From an uncultured Verrucomicrobia subdivision 3 bacterium (lineage in GTDB: Bacteria; Verrucomicrobiota; Verrucomicrobiia; Limisphaerales; UBA11358), in NCBI GenBank assembly GCA_903870815.1, contig CAIQEI010000047.1, positions 1 through 50,718 of the forward strand: a stretch of DNA of 50,718 bases, written 5' to 3'. How positions within the stretch are numbered: position 1 is the first letter of the stretch; the number at the start of each line of letters is the position of its first letter. Positions 35,074-43,477 of the stretch are shown in pieces. A model generated the notes under the pieces. The model ran no database searches, was not told where the DNA came from, and was given only the letters and a program-made list of their open reading frames with translations. The position numbers and the translations under genes are program-made.

Positions 35074-36633
35074 TCACGCGGCCAGCTTCAGATGCGTGAG
35101 GCGAAAGACGGCACCGTGCGGTGTGTTGGGCAGGCACGCAATTTCCCAGCCGTGCGCGAGGACTATCTGCGAGACGATGGCCAGGCCGAGGCCGGTGCCT
35201 TTTTGATGGGTGGTGAAATACGGCTTGAAGATCTCCCGCCGGTTCTCCGGCTGCACACCGGGGCCGTCGTCGCGGATTTCCAGTATTGCCTCCGAAGGAT
35301 TCGCCCGGCGGACTTCAACCCGAATTTGGCCGCCCTCACTCACGGCTTGCGTGGCGTTGATGAGCAGATTGAACAACACCTGCCGCAGCAGTTGCTCGTC
35401 GGCTTCAACCGCCAGCGGATCGCCGGCGACCTCGATGCGGAGTTTCTTTTCCTCGATGTCGTAGCCGAGTGTGCGGACGATTTCCGAGCAGGCGGCGGTC
35501 AGCGGGACCTTCGTGCGCCGGACTTCGCGCGGCCGGGAATAATTGATGAACTCGGTGAGTTGCGCGGTGACCTTGTCGGTTTCGGCTACGATGTTCTTGG
35601 ATTTCTCCCGGACTTCGGGCGAGGCGTCAGGCAGGCGTGCAATCATCTGCGCCTGGCCGCGGATGAGGTTCAGCGGATTGCGCGTCTCATGTGCCAGACC
35701 GGCGGCGGCGAGGTTCATTTCCCGGAGATGCGAATTCAGCTCGCTGGCGCGGACGAGGCGGATCTGCAGTTCGGCGTTCCGGCGCAGGTTGCGCCACGCC
35801 AGGCCGGCGCCGAGCGCCGAGATACCGGCGAAAAAGGCGATCACGCCCCGCAGCCAGAGGTCGCGCGTGCACAGGGCGCGGTAACTGTCGGTGGAGAGGA
35901 CCAGGACGAGGCCGTGCAGTTCGCGTTTGGCCGCCAGCGCCTTGAATTCATTCTCGTTCATCCACCGCATCCACGGCGGGCGGCGGCTGCCGCCGCGCGG
36001 GCGCTCGCCGGCATCGGGCGGCGGCGCAGGTGCTTCGATTTCACCGGCGGCGTTCGTGGGCGGCGGCGGAAAATTCGTGGCCGAAAAGTCCAGGGCATTG
36101 GTGCCGCCCGGGAACGGTTCACGCCCGGGAAAATCGCGGCCGCGGGTCAGGGCATTGGTAAAATTACGGAAGTTCGGCAGGACGACGGTGGCGTTGTTGG
36201 TCGCGCCTTCGGGGCTGACGCTCGCGCCGGCCACGGGCAGGACAAACGTGACGCACCCGCCGGACCAGCGTTCACGATCGGCGAGCTGTTCGCGGGAAAT
36301 CAGATTCGTGTCGCCGGCGACGACCACCGGGTCGCCCTCGGTGTTGAGCAGGCCGATGGCGAGCAGGCCGCTGGTATTGACGAAGCTGTTGGTGTGATTG
36401 CTGACCAGTTCGTTGAGAACGGGTTCCAGCCGTTCCTGAAATACCGCGCCGCGAAATCGGAGCGCCCGTGTGACGGCGCTCAGAGTGCTGGCGATTTCGC
36501 GTGAGCGGTTGCGGAGGTCGGACTTGGCGGCCTCGACCACGCGGAGGTGTTCCTGCACCTGCCAGCCGACGATCAGCAGCCACGCCGCCGCCAGCAGGCC
36601 GGCGGCGAGTTGGTGGCTGCGTTTCAATTTCAT
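35074..36633 (-). CDS. Membrane sensor histidine kinase
   Basis: Length is 519 aa. Two membrane segments (8-24 and about 260-275) enclose an extracytoplasmic sensor of some 235 residues with a Pro/Gly/Arg-rich stretch (about 190-225). The kinase core has the H-box GLAHETRNPLNLIRG, N-box LLINATQAV, G1 DDGPGV and G2 GTGLGLAI. The sensor has no domain I can name. No response regulator gene is in the window, so it is an orphan here. It follows the secretin channel gene by 41 bp in the same direction, so it may be co-transcribed with the secretion genes and report on envelope or export state; this is inference. Confidence 0.9.
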   Translation of the reverse strand: MKLKRSHQLAAGLLAAAWLLIVGWQVQEHLRVVEAAKSDLRNRSREIASTLSAVTRALRFRGAVFQERLEPVLNELVSNHTNSFVNTSGLLAIGLLNTEGDPVVVAGDTNLISREQLADRERWSGGCVTFVLPVAGASVSPEGATNNATVVLPNFRNFTNALTRGRDFPGREPFPGGTNALDFSATNFPPPPTNAAGEIEAPAPPPDAGERPRGGSRRPPWMRWMNENEFKALAAKRELHGLVLVLSTDSYRALCTRDLWLRGVIAFFAGISALGAGLAWRNLRRNAELQIRLVRASELNSHLREMNLAAAGLAHETRNPLNLIRGQAQMIARLPDASPEVREKSKNIVAETDKVTAQLTEFINYSRPREVRRTKVPLTAACSEIVRTLGYDIEEKKLRIEVAGDPLAVEADEQLLRQVLFNLLINATQAVSEGGQIRVEVRRANPSEAILEIRDDGPGVQPENRREIFKPYFTTHQKGTGLGLAIVSQIVLAHGWEIACLPNTPHGAVFRLTHLKLAA

Positions 36634-36674
36634 CCGGGTTTTAGTCTGGCGCGACGGCGGGAAAAGACAATCGG

Positions 36675-37964
36675 CTAATTGCGTTTCACCGGCAGGCGGT
36701 CGAGGAAACGATCCAGTTCCTGTTCGGGAACGGAATTGGTGATGAGCTGCGACTGCCGGGTTTCGTGGCCGGCCATGGCGACGAGCTGATCCGGCGCGCG
36801 GACGATATGCGGCGTGAGAAAAATCAGAAGTTCGTTCTTGGTGCTCGACTTGGCGGTAAACCGGAACAATTGGCCGAGCAGGGGGATGTCGCCCAACAGT
36901 GGGATCTTACTTTCATTGGAAGCCTTGTTGCTGCCGATGAGTCCGCCAATGACGACGGGCTGGCCGTCGGGCGTAATGACCACGGTGTTGGCGGAACGCT
37001 TGTTGAGATTGGGCGCATACACCGCGGACGAAATCAGGCTGCCGCCCTGGATCACCTGGCCGGGCGTCGAGGTATCAATGGACGTGATCTGCGGCTGGAG
37101 AATCATTTGCACGAGGCTGTTCGCGCCGATGAAGGGCGTGACATCCAGTTGGATGCCGACGTTCTGGTAGGTTCCATTGATGGTCGGAACCGTGGCTGAG
37201 GTGCCCGTGCCGCCGATGGTGGTCAGGCTTACGCTGCTGGGCAGGTAGATGCTCTGGCCGACGACGATCTCTGCCTGCTGGCCGTCCCGCGCCAGAATGG
37301 ACGGACGCGATAATACCTGCGCCTTGCCGGCGGTGGCGAGGGCTTGAATCGTCGCCGTGAAATCGTTGCCCATGATCTGGTAAATTCCGCCGTTCCCGGT
37401 CGCACCCGACAACGACTGCGGCAGCCCGAAGTTGTTGCCCGCGTTTACGCTCGAATAAACCGGGGTGATGCTGGTGGGGACAATCGTGTTGGCCGCATTG
37501 TTTCCGCCGGGAACCACCGCGTAGTTCGTCACATAGCTGGTGAGCTGGGAGAAGTTATTGTTGAAGCCGGTGTAGTTGCCCTGCACGCCGATGGCGGACG
37601 CCTTGTTGTCGTCCACCTCGACAAAGACGACCTTGATGAGCACTTGGGGCGAGGGCGCGTCGAGGCTGGCGATGACGTTGCTGATCTGCTGGCTCGTCTC
37701 CTCGTCGGCAATGACCACGATGTCGTGCGTGTCCGGATTCACCGTGATGGTTGCGCTCCCGACGGTGCCGTTGTTGTTGTACTGGCCGGCCGTGGAACTG
37801 CTGCTGCTGCGGCCGGCGTTGCCCATCCCGCCGAAACCGCCGAAGCCGCCAAAGCCGCCAAAGCCGCCGCCACCGCCCCGTTGCTGCGCGGACAGTTCGA
37901 GCGCCGTGCCGAGCCACAAGGCAACCGCGAGGCCGAGATAGTTTTTAAAAATTTGCGTTTTCAT
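36675..37964 (-). CDS. Secretin channel half: N3-like plus C-terminal beta-barrel domain
   Basis: Length is 429 aa. A signal peptide is followed by a Gly/Phe-rich stretch (GGFGGFGGFGG) and a Ser-rich linker. Residues 70-125 (ITVNPDTHDIVVIADEETSQQISNVIASLD) look like an N3/NolW domain, and the rest is the secretin domain: QVLIKVVFVEVDDN, AQVLSRPSILARDGQQAEI, TVVITPDGQPVVIGGLI and IPLLGDIPLLGQLFR. These form the outer-membrane pore. Typical GspD is about 650 aa with all N domains in one chain; here they are in the preceding gene, 35 bp away. A good Shine-Dalgarno (AAGGAAAT) precedes the start, so it is a gene in its own right and not a frameshift product. Confidence 0.88.
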   Translation of the reverse strand: MKTQIFKNYLGLAVALWLGTALELSAQQRGGGGGFGGFGGFGGFGGMGNAGRSSSSSTAGQYNNNGTVGSATITVNPDTHDIVVIADEETSQQISNVIASLDAPSPQVLIKVVFVEVDDNKASAIGVQGNYTGFNNNFSQLTSYVTNYAVVPGGNNAANTIVPTSITPVYSSVNAGNNFGLPQSLSGATGNGGIYQIMGNDFTATIQALATAGKAQVLSRPSILARDGQQAEIVVGQSIYLPSSVSLTTIGGTGTSATVPTINGTYQNVGIQLDVTPFIGANSLVQMILQPQITSIDTSTPGQVIQGGSLISSAVYAPNLNKRSANTVVITPDGQPVVIGGLIGSNKASNESKIPLLGDIPLLGQLFRFTAKSSTKNELLIFLTPHIVRAPDQLVAMAGHETRQSQLITNSVPEQELDRFLDRLPVKRN

Positions 37965-37999
37965 GTAATTTCCTTTTATTCAACAGTTGCATAGGTGGA

Positions 38000-39439
38000 T
38001 TAAAATTGCGGTCGTCCACTGCTGCCGCCCCCGCCCAGGGTAGAGCCGCCGATACCGGAGCCGCTGGTGCCGGAGGAACTCGTGGTCGTGTTGTTTTGCG
38101 CCCGCTGCATCAACGCGCTGTTCTGCGATGAACTGCTGCCGGAGCGCGACGCGCCGCCGGTCTGGAACATGTTTTGCAGCACCTGTACCGCCTGCTGCGG
38201 GTCGCCGTTGCTCATGTGAAAGACAAACACCTTCTGGTCGCGCGTCGAGGGCACGTCGAGGTCGTTCATCATGCCCGAGATCTGCTCCATCAAATCCTTC
38301 GGTGCCGTCACGATGACCGCCTGGATTCGCGAATCGGCCACGGCAGTGACCTGCGTTGCCTTTTTGACCCGGTCACTGGAACCGCCACCGGCGGTTTGCC
38401 CGCCGCCGCCCGCGCCCCGGCCCATCATCTGCGCAAAAAACGCGCCCGGCCCGCCTCCGGCGCCGGCAAAACGGGTTGGGGCCTGGGTGCTGTTGCCGGA
38501 GCCGCCATTCGGAAAAATACTGGCCAGCTCCGACGCCACGTCCGCCGGGCTGGCGTATTTCAGGCGGAACACGCGGATCTCCGTCTCCGCCTCCGCACTA
38601 TTGTCAATCGCCTTGATGATCTCCGCCAAGTGCCGGATGTTCGACTGCGTGTCGGTGATGACGATGGAATTGCCCTCCTCGTTGGCCACGACCGTGGCCT
38701 GCGGCGACACAAACGACGTCAAATCCGAGACGAGTTGTCGCGCCTCGACAAACCGGATCGGGATGATCTGCGTGACAATCTCCGCGTTCTTTGGGATCAG
38801 GTCCGGGTTGTTGCCGGTCTTCACGGGAATATCGCGCGTCTTGGCGTCGTTCTTGTCCACGATGGTCAGCGTGCGCCCTTCCCGGATGGCGGCATAGCCG
38901 TTCTTGTTCAGCTCGAAATTCAGCAGGTCCACCGCCTCGTCGCGCGTCATCGGATGGCTGCTGATGACGCTGACGTTGCCGTTGACCCGGGTGTCCAGCA
39001 CGATGATAAAGCCGGCCGCGTCGCTCAAATAATTCAGCACCATCTCCAGCGGCGCGTTGCGGAAATTCATCCGCAGCGCATCCACGTTCGTGCCGGTCGC
39101 AGGCGGCATGAAGATGGCCTCGATGTTTTCGGCCGGCGCGACGCCGTTCGTCGCCGGCAAAATCACCTCCGGCGCGGCATTCGTGGCTGCCGAAGTCATT
39201 TCCTCACCCGGCGCGGCATTGTTCGCGGCCGGTTCGACGGCCGTCATGGCTTCCGGCGGTGGCGTCGGCAGGTTGCCCGCATCGGGGGTCGGGTTTGCGC
39301 TGCCACGCGGCACCGCCGGCTCGACCGCCGCGGACGCCGGATTATTGGTGTTGCCCGCGTCGGTCGCGGGCTGGGCGCCCGCCGAAACCAGCCAACCCGC
39401 CGCGCCGGCGACCAGGAGGTTCAAGAAGAATTTTTTCAT
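38000..39439 (-). CDS. Secretin N-domain half (GspD N-terminal domains)
   Basis: Length is 479 aa. After a signal peptide and a Pro/Ala/Asn-rich stretch to about 110, residues 115-200 (LRMNFRNAPLEMVLNYLSDAAGFIIVLD, then DEAVDLLNFELNKNGYAAI) match the N0 domain. Residues 220-350 (IIPIRFVEARQLVSDLTSFV, IRVFRLKYASPADVASELASIFP) are two NolW-type N domains. A third, KVFVFHMSNGDPQQAVQVLQNMF, lies near 400, before a Gly/Ser/Gln-rich tail. The pore-forming domain is absent. The start has AAGGAAAA upstream, and overlaps the GspC-like gene's stop by 4 bp. It should form the periplasmic part of the channel and must meet the separate pore protein. Confidence 0.86.
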   Translation of the reverse strand: MKKFFLNLLVAGAAGWLVSAGAQPATDAGNTNNPASAAVEPAVPRGSANPTPDAGNLPTPPPEAMTAVEPAANNAAPGEEMTSAATNAAPEVILPATNGVAPAENIEAIFMPPATGTNVDALRMNFRNAPLEMVLNYLSDAAGFIIVLDTRVNGNVSVISSHPMTRDEAVDLLNFELNKNGYAAIREGRTLTIVDKNDAKTRDIPVKTGNNPDLIPKNAEIVTQIIPIRFVEARQLVSDLTSFVSPQATVVANEEGNSIVITDTQSNIRHLAEIIKAIDNSAEAETEIRVFRLKYASPADVASELASIFPNGGSGNSTQAPTRFAGAGGGPGAFFAQMMGRGAGGGGQTAGGGSSDRVKKATQVTAVADSRIQAVIVTAPKDLMEQISGMMNDLDVPSTRDQKVFVFHMSNGDPQQAVQVLQNMFQTGGASRSGSSSSQNSALMQRAQNNTTTSSSGTSGSGIGGSTLGGGGSSGRPQF

Positions 39440-40047
39440 TGGTTTTCCTTTTCACGTTGCTGCATCAGCTTTTTCAAAATTTCATTCTGTCCCAGGGCGG
39501 GCGAAGGTACCGGCGTTGAACTCGAGCCATCCGGCGAAGCGCCCGGATCCGCGGCCGCGCCACTGGTTCCGGCGGGCAGATCGCCTGCGCCGGACAGCTC
39601 CCACCGGCCGTTTTCCTGGCGCATCACATCGCCGACCTGCAAATCAAGTTTCCCCGGCTGGTTCGTGGATTCCAGGGTCACGCGACCCTGGCCGATCACC
39701 GTCACCGTGTAGCCGGCAATTTTTTCGGAAACCGGCAGCGCCTTTTTCAGGTCGTCGTTGTTCCCGTTGAAAAAGGCGAACCGCCCCTTGCCATAGCTCA
39801 TCGTGCCGACCAGCGTGAACTCCGGAGCCGACGACGAAACCCGCGTGCGGGTCGTCTGGATCCGCGGCCGGGTGGAAACGTAATGCGGCTGGCGGTTCGG
39901 GTCGAAAATGTTCCGCTCCGTGACGAACTGGGTGAACGCCGCGTAGTCCGTCGCGCCCGACACAGCGTTCGATTGCGCGTCGGCAAAGCCCCCGCCGGCC
40001 AGCGCGAACGCCGTCAGCCAGATTATTTTATTTCGGGTCGGTTTCAT
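39436..40047 (-). CDS. GspC/PilP-like periplasmic clamp protein
   Basis: Length is 203 aa. A signal or anchor segment is followed by FVTERNIFDPNRQP, the RNIF(D)P motif that opens the HR region of GspC and PilP-type proteins, then FTLVGTMSYGKGRFAFF and VTLESTNQPGKLDLQVGD, the small beta domain that contacts the secretin N0. The tail is Pro/Ser-rich and ends in a charged LKKLMQQREKENQ helix. There is no PDZ domain. It lies between the GspM-like and secretin genes with 4-bp overlaps on both sides. GspC normally comes first in the operon; here it sits beside the secretin, the place PilP takes in pilus operons. Confidence 0.72.
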   Translation of the reverse strand: MKPTRNKIIWLTAFALAGGGFADAQSNAVSGATDYAAFTQFVTERNIFDPNRQPHYVSTRPRIQTTRTRVSSSAPEFTLVGTMSYGKGRFAFFNGNNDDLKKALPVSEKIAGYTVTVIGQGRVTLESTNQPGKLDLQVGDVMRQENGRWELSGAGDLPAGTSGAAADPGASPDGSSSTPVPSPALGQNEILKKLMQQREKENQ

Positions 40048-40580
40048 TTTTTATCCGGCGGGATCAGGGCCAGCCCGTTGATTTCCGCGCTCATAGTAAA
40101 TTGCTGGCCCTCCTTGTCATGCGCGTTGACCTCCAGCGAATCCAGCCGTAACGCCAGCGGCCCGCCCTCCAGGTCATATAGAAATTTGCTCAATGCGCCG
40201 AGGTCGCCGGAAGTCTCCACGCGACAGGTGAGCGTCAGATAATTCGTCGAATCATTCTTCCATTGCGGCATCAGGCTCGTCACCTCCGCGCCGCTGCTGC
40301 GCGACCAGCCGTCCACCGCCGTGAACAACTGCTGCTCGGCGAGCGACGTGTTGGCCGGCAGCGCGTTTGCCCGCATGTCCGCCCAGCGGCGGCGGACGAC
40401 CGCCTCGCGCCGGACCAGCTCATTGCCATCGTTGACCTTCAACCGCAACTCCCGGATCTGGGTCTGCCGGTCCGACCACCAGCCCGCCAGCGGCGTGAGG
40501 ATGAAGTTAACCGCCACCAACAATCCCGCCGCCGCGATGGTCAACAGCATGAGAAACTGCTGGCGATTTTCAATTTTCAC
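40044..40580 (-). CDS. GspM/PilO-like protein
   Basis: Length is 178 aa from a GTG at 40580 with GGAGG 8 bp upstream; a longer frame to 40616 lacks a ribosome site. One membrane helix (FLMLLTIAAAGLLVAVNFILTPL) is followed by a coiled coil (about 35-75: RQTQIRELRLKVNDGNELVR) and a ferredoxin-like fold (about 90-175: EVTSLMPQWKN, LTLTCRVETSGDLGALSKFLYDLE, LRLDSLEVNA). That is the PilO/GspM plan. The start overlaps the GspL gene's stop by 11 bp. It should bind GspL in the inner-membrane platform. Confidence 0.8.
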   Translation of the reverse strand: MKIENRQQFLMLLTIAAAGLLVAVNFILTPLAGWWSDRQTQIRELRLKVNDGNELVRREAVVRRRWADMRANALPANTSLAEQQLFTAVDGWSRSSGAEVTSLMPQWKNDSTNYLTLTCRVETSGDLGALSKFLYDLEGGPLALRLDSLEVNAHDKEGQQFTMSAEINGLALIPPDKK

Positions 40581-42027
40581 GGCCGCCTCCGTGGTTGAAT
40601 TTGAATTCGAATACAAATTGCATCGGCGCCTTGCCGCGGATCTGTTCCAGCTTCACGTCGTTCACGCCGTCCGCCGCACGCAACCGGGACTGCATCGCCA
40701 GCAGCGCCGCGTAATCAAGCGCCGTGCCGGAGCAGGTCACCGTGCGTCCGTCGCGCACCTCGATGGTTTTCGCCGTTACTGAGCCATCCTCCGGAAACGA
40801 CAGCGACAACTGCCGCAATATCGCGAGATTGGGAAACGAGCCGTCGTACCATGAGCGATACTGCCGGACGTTGTCCTGGATCGCCTGCAACTCGCCGGCC
40901 TTCGCCGCCAGGCGCGACCACTGCGACCGGTAATGCCACAGTTGAATCTGTTGCACCAAAAAAATTCCGAGTACAACCGCCGCCATCCCCGCCGCCACCG
41001 CGCCGGTCGTGCGCAACCGGCCGGATGAATACTTCATTGCGAACTGCCCGATGAAGGACGGCTTAGGCGGCAGAAATTCGAACGCCGGCGGCTGCCCCGC
41101 CAAAAATCTCGCCGCGAGGCAGAACGCCGGCGACAACAGGGCTTCCCCCGGCAGGGTCACCCCGAATTCATCCGGCGCACAGGCCGAAACCCATTCCACT
41201 TTCAAGCCCGCCGGGTCAAAGCGCAGTTCCAGCTCATCCGCGAGCGGTTGCGCCAGCTCGCGCGGGCCGAAAATTCGGATCCGCTTCACTGCGTCGCGCA
41301 GCCCGCCCGGCAACTGGCCGAGCGTGACCCGGGTCTCGCGCGCCACCAAATCCACGTGCAGCGTGCGCCGCCCGGCTTCGTCTTCCACTGCACCATCGAG
41401 GGAGCGTAACGCCACCACGCCGCCGCCGGCTGTGACTTGCAATGAAACATTCCGCTCGCCGATCGCCAGGGCGAGCACGCCGCCGGATTTTTCGTCGCCG
41501 GGAAATTGTAGCGCGGAAATCCCGGGCGCAAAACTGACCGGCTTCAACTTCGCCGCCGCGAGAACTTTTTCCAAGGCGGCCAGGTGCGTGGCTGGAATGC
41601 CCGCGAGTAGAACATTTTCCTTGCCGTCCGCCAGCGGGCTGCGCGAATCAGAAATCTGCAGCGTCGCCACGTCGGAATGAAAGCCGCGCTCGGCTTCCAG
41701 CAGCAGCAGGCTTTTCGCGTCGGCCGCCGGCAACGGCGGCAGTTCCGTCGCCGCCGTCAACACCCATTTCAGCGGTACGCCGACAACACAATGGCGTTCG
41801 CGCACGCCGGCGGCGTCAAGCTGATTGCGGAGTTCGCGGCCGGCCAGTTCCGGCGCTGCCGTCAGCGGATCGAGCGCCAGCTGCGCGGAGAATTTTTGCC
41901 ACACGGCCAGCGAGCCGTTCGTGCGCTTGAGCACCACGCCGTCCAGACGGCTGCCGTCCAGCGCGAGGCCGAGCAGCGTCGTCAGCTTTTTCCGCCGGCG
42001 GAAGTTGATTTTGAAATCAGGTTTCAT
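40570..42027 (-). CDS. GspL-like protein (PilM actin-fold plus PilN part)
   Basis: Length is 485 aa. Residues 1-325 have the actin-like PilM/GspL cytoplasmic fold (LLGLALDGSRLDGVVLKR, VVGVPLKWVLTAATELPPL, LALAIGERNVSLQV). A membrane helix lies near 340-360 (GAVAAGMAAVVLGIFLVQQI), followed by a coiled coil and a PilN-like ferredoxin domain (about 400-470, SLSFPEDGSVTAKTIEVRDGRTVTCSGT). The two parts are separate genes in pilus operons and fused in GspL. In its family the cytoplasmic part docks GspE. The neighbours on both sides overlap by 4-11 bp. Confidence 0.85.
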   Translation of the reverse strand: MKPDFKINFRRRKKLTTLLGLALDGSRLDGVVLKRTNGSLAVWQKFSAQLALDPLTAAPELAGRELRNQLDAAGVRERHCVVGVPLKWVLTAATELPPLPAADAKSLLLLEAERGFHSDVATLQISDSRSPLADGKENVLLAGIPATHLAALEKVLAAAKLKPVSFAPGISALQFPGDEKSGGVLALAIGERNVSLQVTAGGGVVALRSLDGAVEDEAGRRTLHVDLVARETRVTLGQLPGGLRDAVKRIRIFGPRELAQPLADELELRFDPAGLKVEWVSACAPDEFGVTLPGEALLSPAFCLAARFLAGQPPAFEFLPPKPSFIGQFAMKYSSGRLRTTGAVAAGMAAVVLGIFLVQQIQLWHYRSQWSRLAAKAGELQAIQDNVRQYRSWYDGSFPNLAILRQLSLSFPEDGSVTAKTIEVRDGRTVTCSGTALDYAALLAMQSRLRAADGVNDVKLEQIRGKAPMQFVFEFKFNHGGGREN

Positions 42028-43475
42028 GGCGTGTCTTTCGCGACCAGATTTTCCCGGGCTTTCTCGCCCAGCGCCCAGCCGAGCCGGCTCAGGTCCTGCC
42101 GGTAGAGGATTTTCGGCCTGCCGTCGCTCACGTCAAAAATGAATTTCACGCGCCGGTAGCCGCGCCCGAACGCCCCGACCGCCGCGATGTCGGCGGTGAA
42201 CTGGTAGCTGTGTGTGGTCACGAAGTTTCCGCGCGTCAGCGCCGTGACGACCGGGCTGTTGTTGCCGAGCGCGTCAATGATCCACGCGATGGAGCCGAGA
42301 TTGTTCGGGTTCTGCTGACGATAGCTGATGAGCGTCTGCGCTGCGCCGGACGCCGTCTGCTCGTCCACGTTCGCGCCCATGAATACCGCCGTCAGCACGT
42401 CGGCGGTGGCGGTGTTGACGTTCACGCGGCCGCGGAAATAGGCGTTGGTGCTGGTCGTCACACTGTCGGAGATGTTCGCAAAATCGCCCGAGCTCAGGCC
42501 GGTATTTTTGCAGCGCAGGCAGAAATCCAGCAGGCCGTTGCAGTTATTGACGATGAGTCGGTTATTCGGATTCGGATGAATGGTGCGGTAGATGGACTGC
42601 GCCATGCGGGTGGCGCTGCTGGTTCCGGCGTTTTGGAAGATTGATTGAAACTGCGCCTGCGTCGCCGTGTTCACGTTCGTCAGGGTCGTGCCGTCGGCGT
42701 GGAAATTCGGCTCGCGGGTGTAGACGGTGACATATTCCAACAGGCCGGGGTCAAGTTCGCCGGTGCGGTGCAAATCCTTTTCGTTCGCGTCGAGCACGCC
42801 GTTGCGGTTCAAATCCCCGCCGACAAGCAAATCCTCCGACGCGCCATAGACGAGCCGCAGTTCGTCCACCGTCTCGAACGGCGCATTTTTCGGCGCGTAA
42901 CCGAGCGACATGTAGTCCAGCGAGACGGCGCCGTTCGTGCCGCGCCAGTCCATGATCGCGTCCGCAAAATCGGACGTCATGTTCGGCAGATATTGAAAGA
43001 CATTTGTGCTGACACTGTTCAAATTCAGCTTGCCGCCCTCGTCCACCAGGCCGAAATACGGGGTGGTGGGGTTGTCCGCATTCAGGTCGCGCCCGATGAG
43101 CCAGAACTTCGCATCGCCCACCGGCACCGCCTCGCATTTGAACTGCGTGTTGTCTGGCACCGCGCCGTTGGTTGCAAAATTCTGGAGCGCATAGGCGACA
43201 TAGCGCGCCGCGCCTTCGATGGCCTGCTCCGCCGCCAGGCCGTTGACGCGGTTGTCCGCCGCGCGCAGCTCGTAGTTCATGGAGTTTGCGAAATACAGCG
43301 CGATGCTGACGAGGCCGATGGCGACCCAGAGCACGATGATGAGGACGGAGCCGTGTTCGGTTCTGCGGAAACGTCCAACCTTCAACGCCGAACCTTCAGC
43401 CTCCAATGAACTGGCGCACCGAACGCCGTTGGGCGTTGGGCGTTGGGCGTTGAAGGTTGAAGGTTGAAGGTTCAT
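42024..43475 (-). CDS. GspK-like minor pseudopilin
   Basis: Length is 483 aa from the ATG at 43475, two bases after the GspJ stop; a TTG at 43481 is the alternative. The leader (about 40 residues) is coded by heptamer arrays. HGSVLIIVLWVAIGLVSIALYF gives the GspK-type N-terminus: Gly at -1 and no Glu at +5, as in the tip pseudopilin. The body has GspK-type segments: LVDEGGKLNLNSVS, DAIMDWRGTNG, APFETVDELRLVYG and VNVNTATADVLTAVF (helix-hairpin-helix-like). A DLNRNGVLDANE segment near 222 looks like an EF-hand-type loop. It is longer than the usual 320 aa. Confidence 0.88.
   Translation of the reverse strand: MNLQPSTFNAQRPTPNGVRCASSLEAEGSALKVGRFRRTEHGSVLIIVLWVAIGLVSIALYFANSMNYELRAADNRVNGLAAEQAIEGAARYVAYALQNFATNGAVPDNTQFKCEAVPVGDAKFWLIGRDLNADNPTTPYFGLVDEGGKLNLNSVSTNVFQYLPNMTSDFADAIMDWRGTNGAVSLDYMSLGYAPKNAPFETVDELRLVYGASEDLLVGGDLNRNGVLDANEKDLHRTGELDPGLLEYVTVYTREPNFHADGTTLTNVNTATQAQFQSIFQNAGTSSATRMAQSIYRTIHPNPNNRLIVNNCNGLLDFCLRCKNTGLSSGDFANISDSVTTSTNAYFRGRVNVNTATADVLTAVFMGANVDEQTASGAAQTLISYRQQNPNNLGSIAWIIDALGNNSPVVTALTRGNFVTTHSYQFTADIAAVGAFGRGYRRVKFIFDVSDGRPKILYRQDLSRLGWALGEKARENLVAKDTP
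43377..43473. repeat. Heptamer inverted-array element in GspK leader
   Basis: Left arm 43377-43411: AACCTTC, AACGCCG, AACCTTC, AGCCTCC, AATGAAC. Right arm 43427-43473: CGTTGGG x3, CGTTGAA, GGTTGAA x2. The right arm on the minus strand is AACCTTC x2 then AACGCCC x3, so the arms match in word and face each other around a 15-bp core. The right arm ends at the start codon. This is the clearest example. Confidence 0.92.
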
Positions 43476-43477
43476 TT

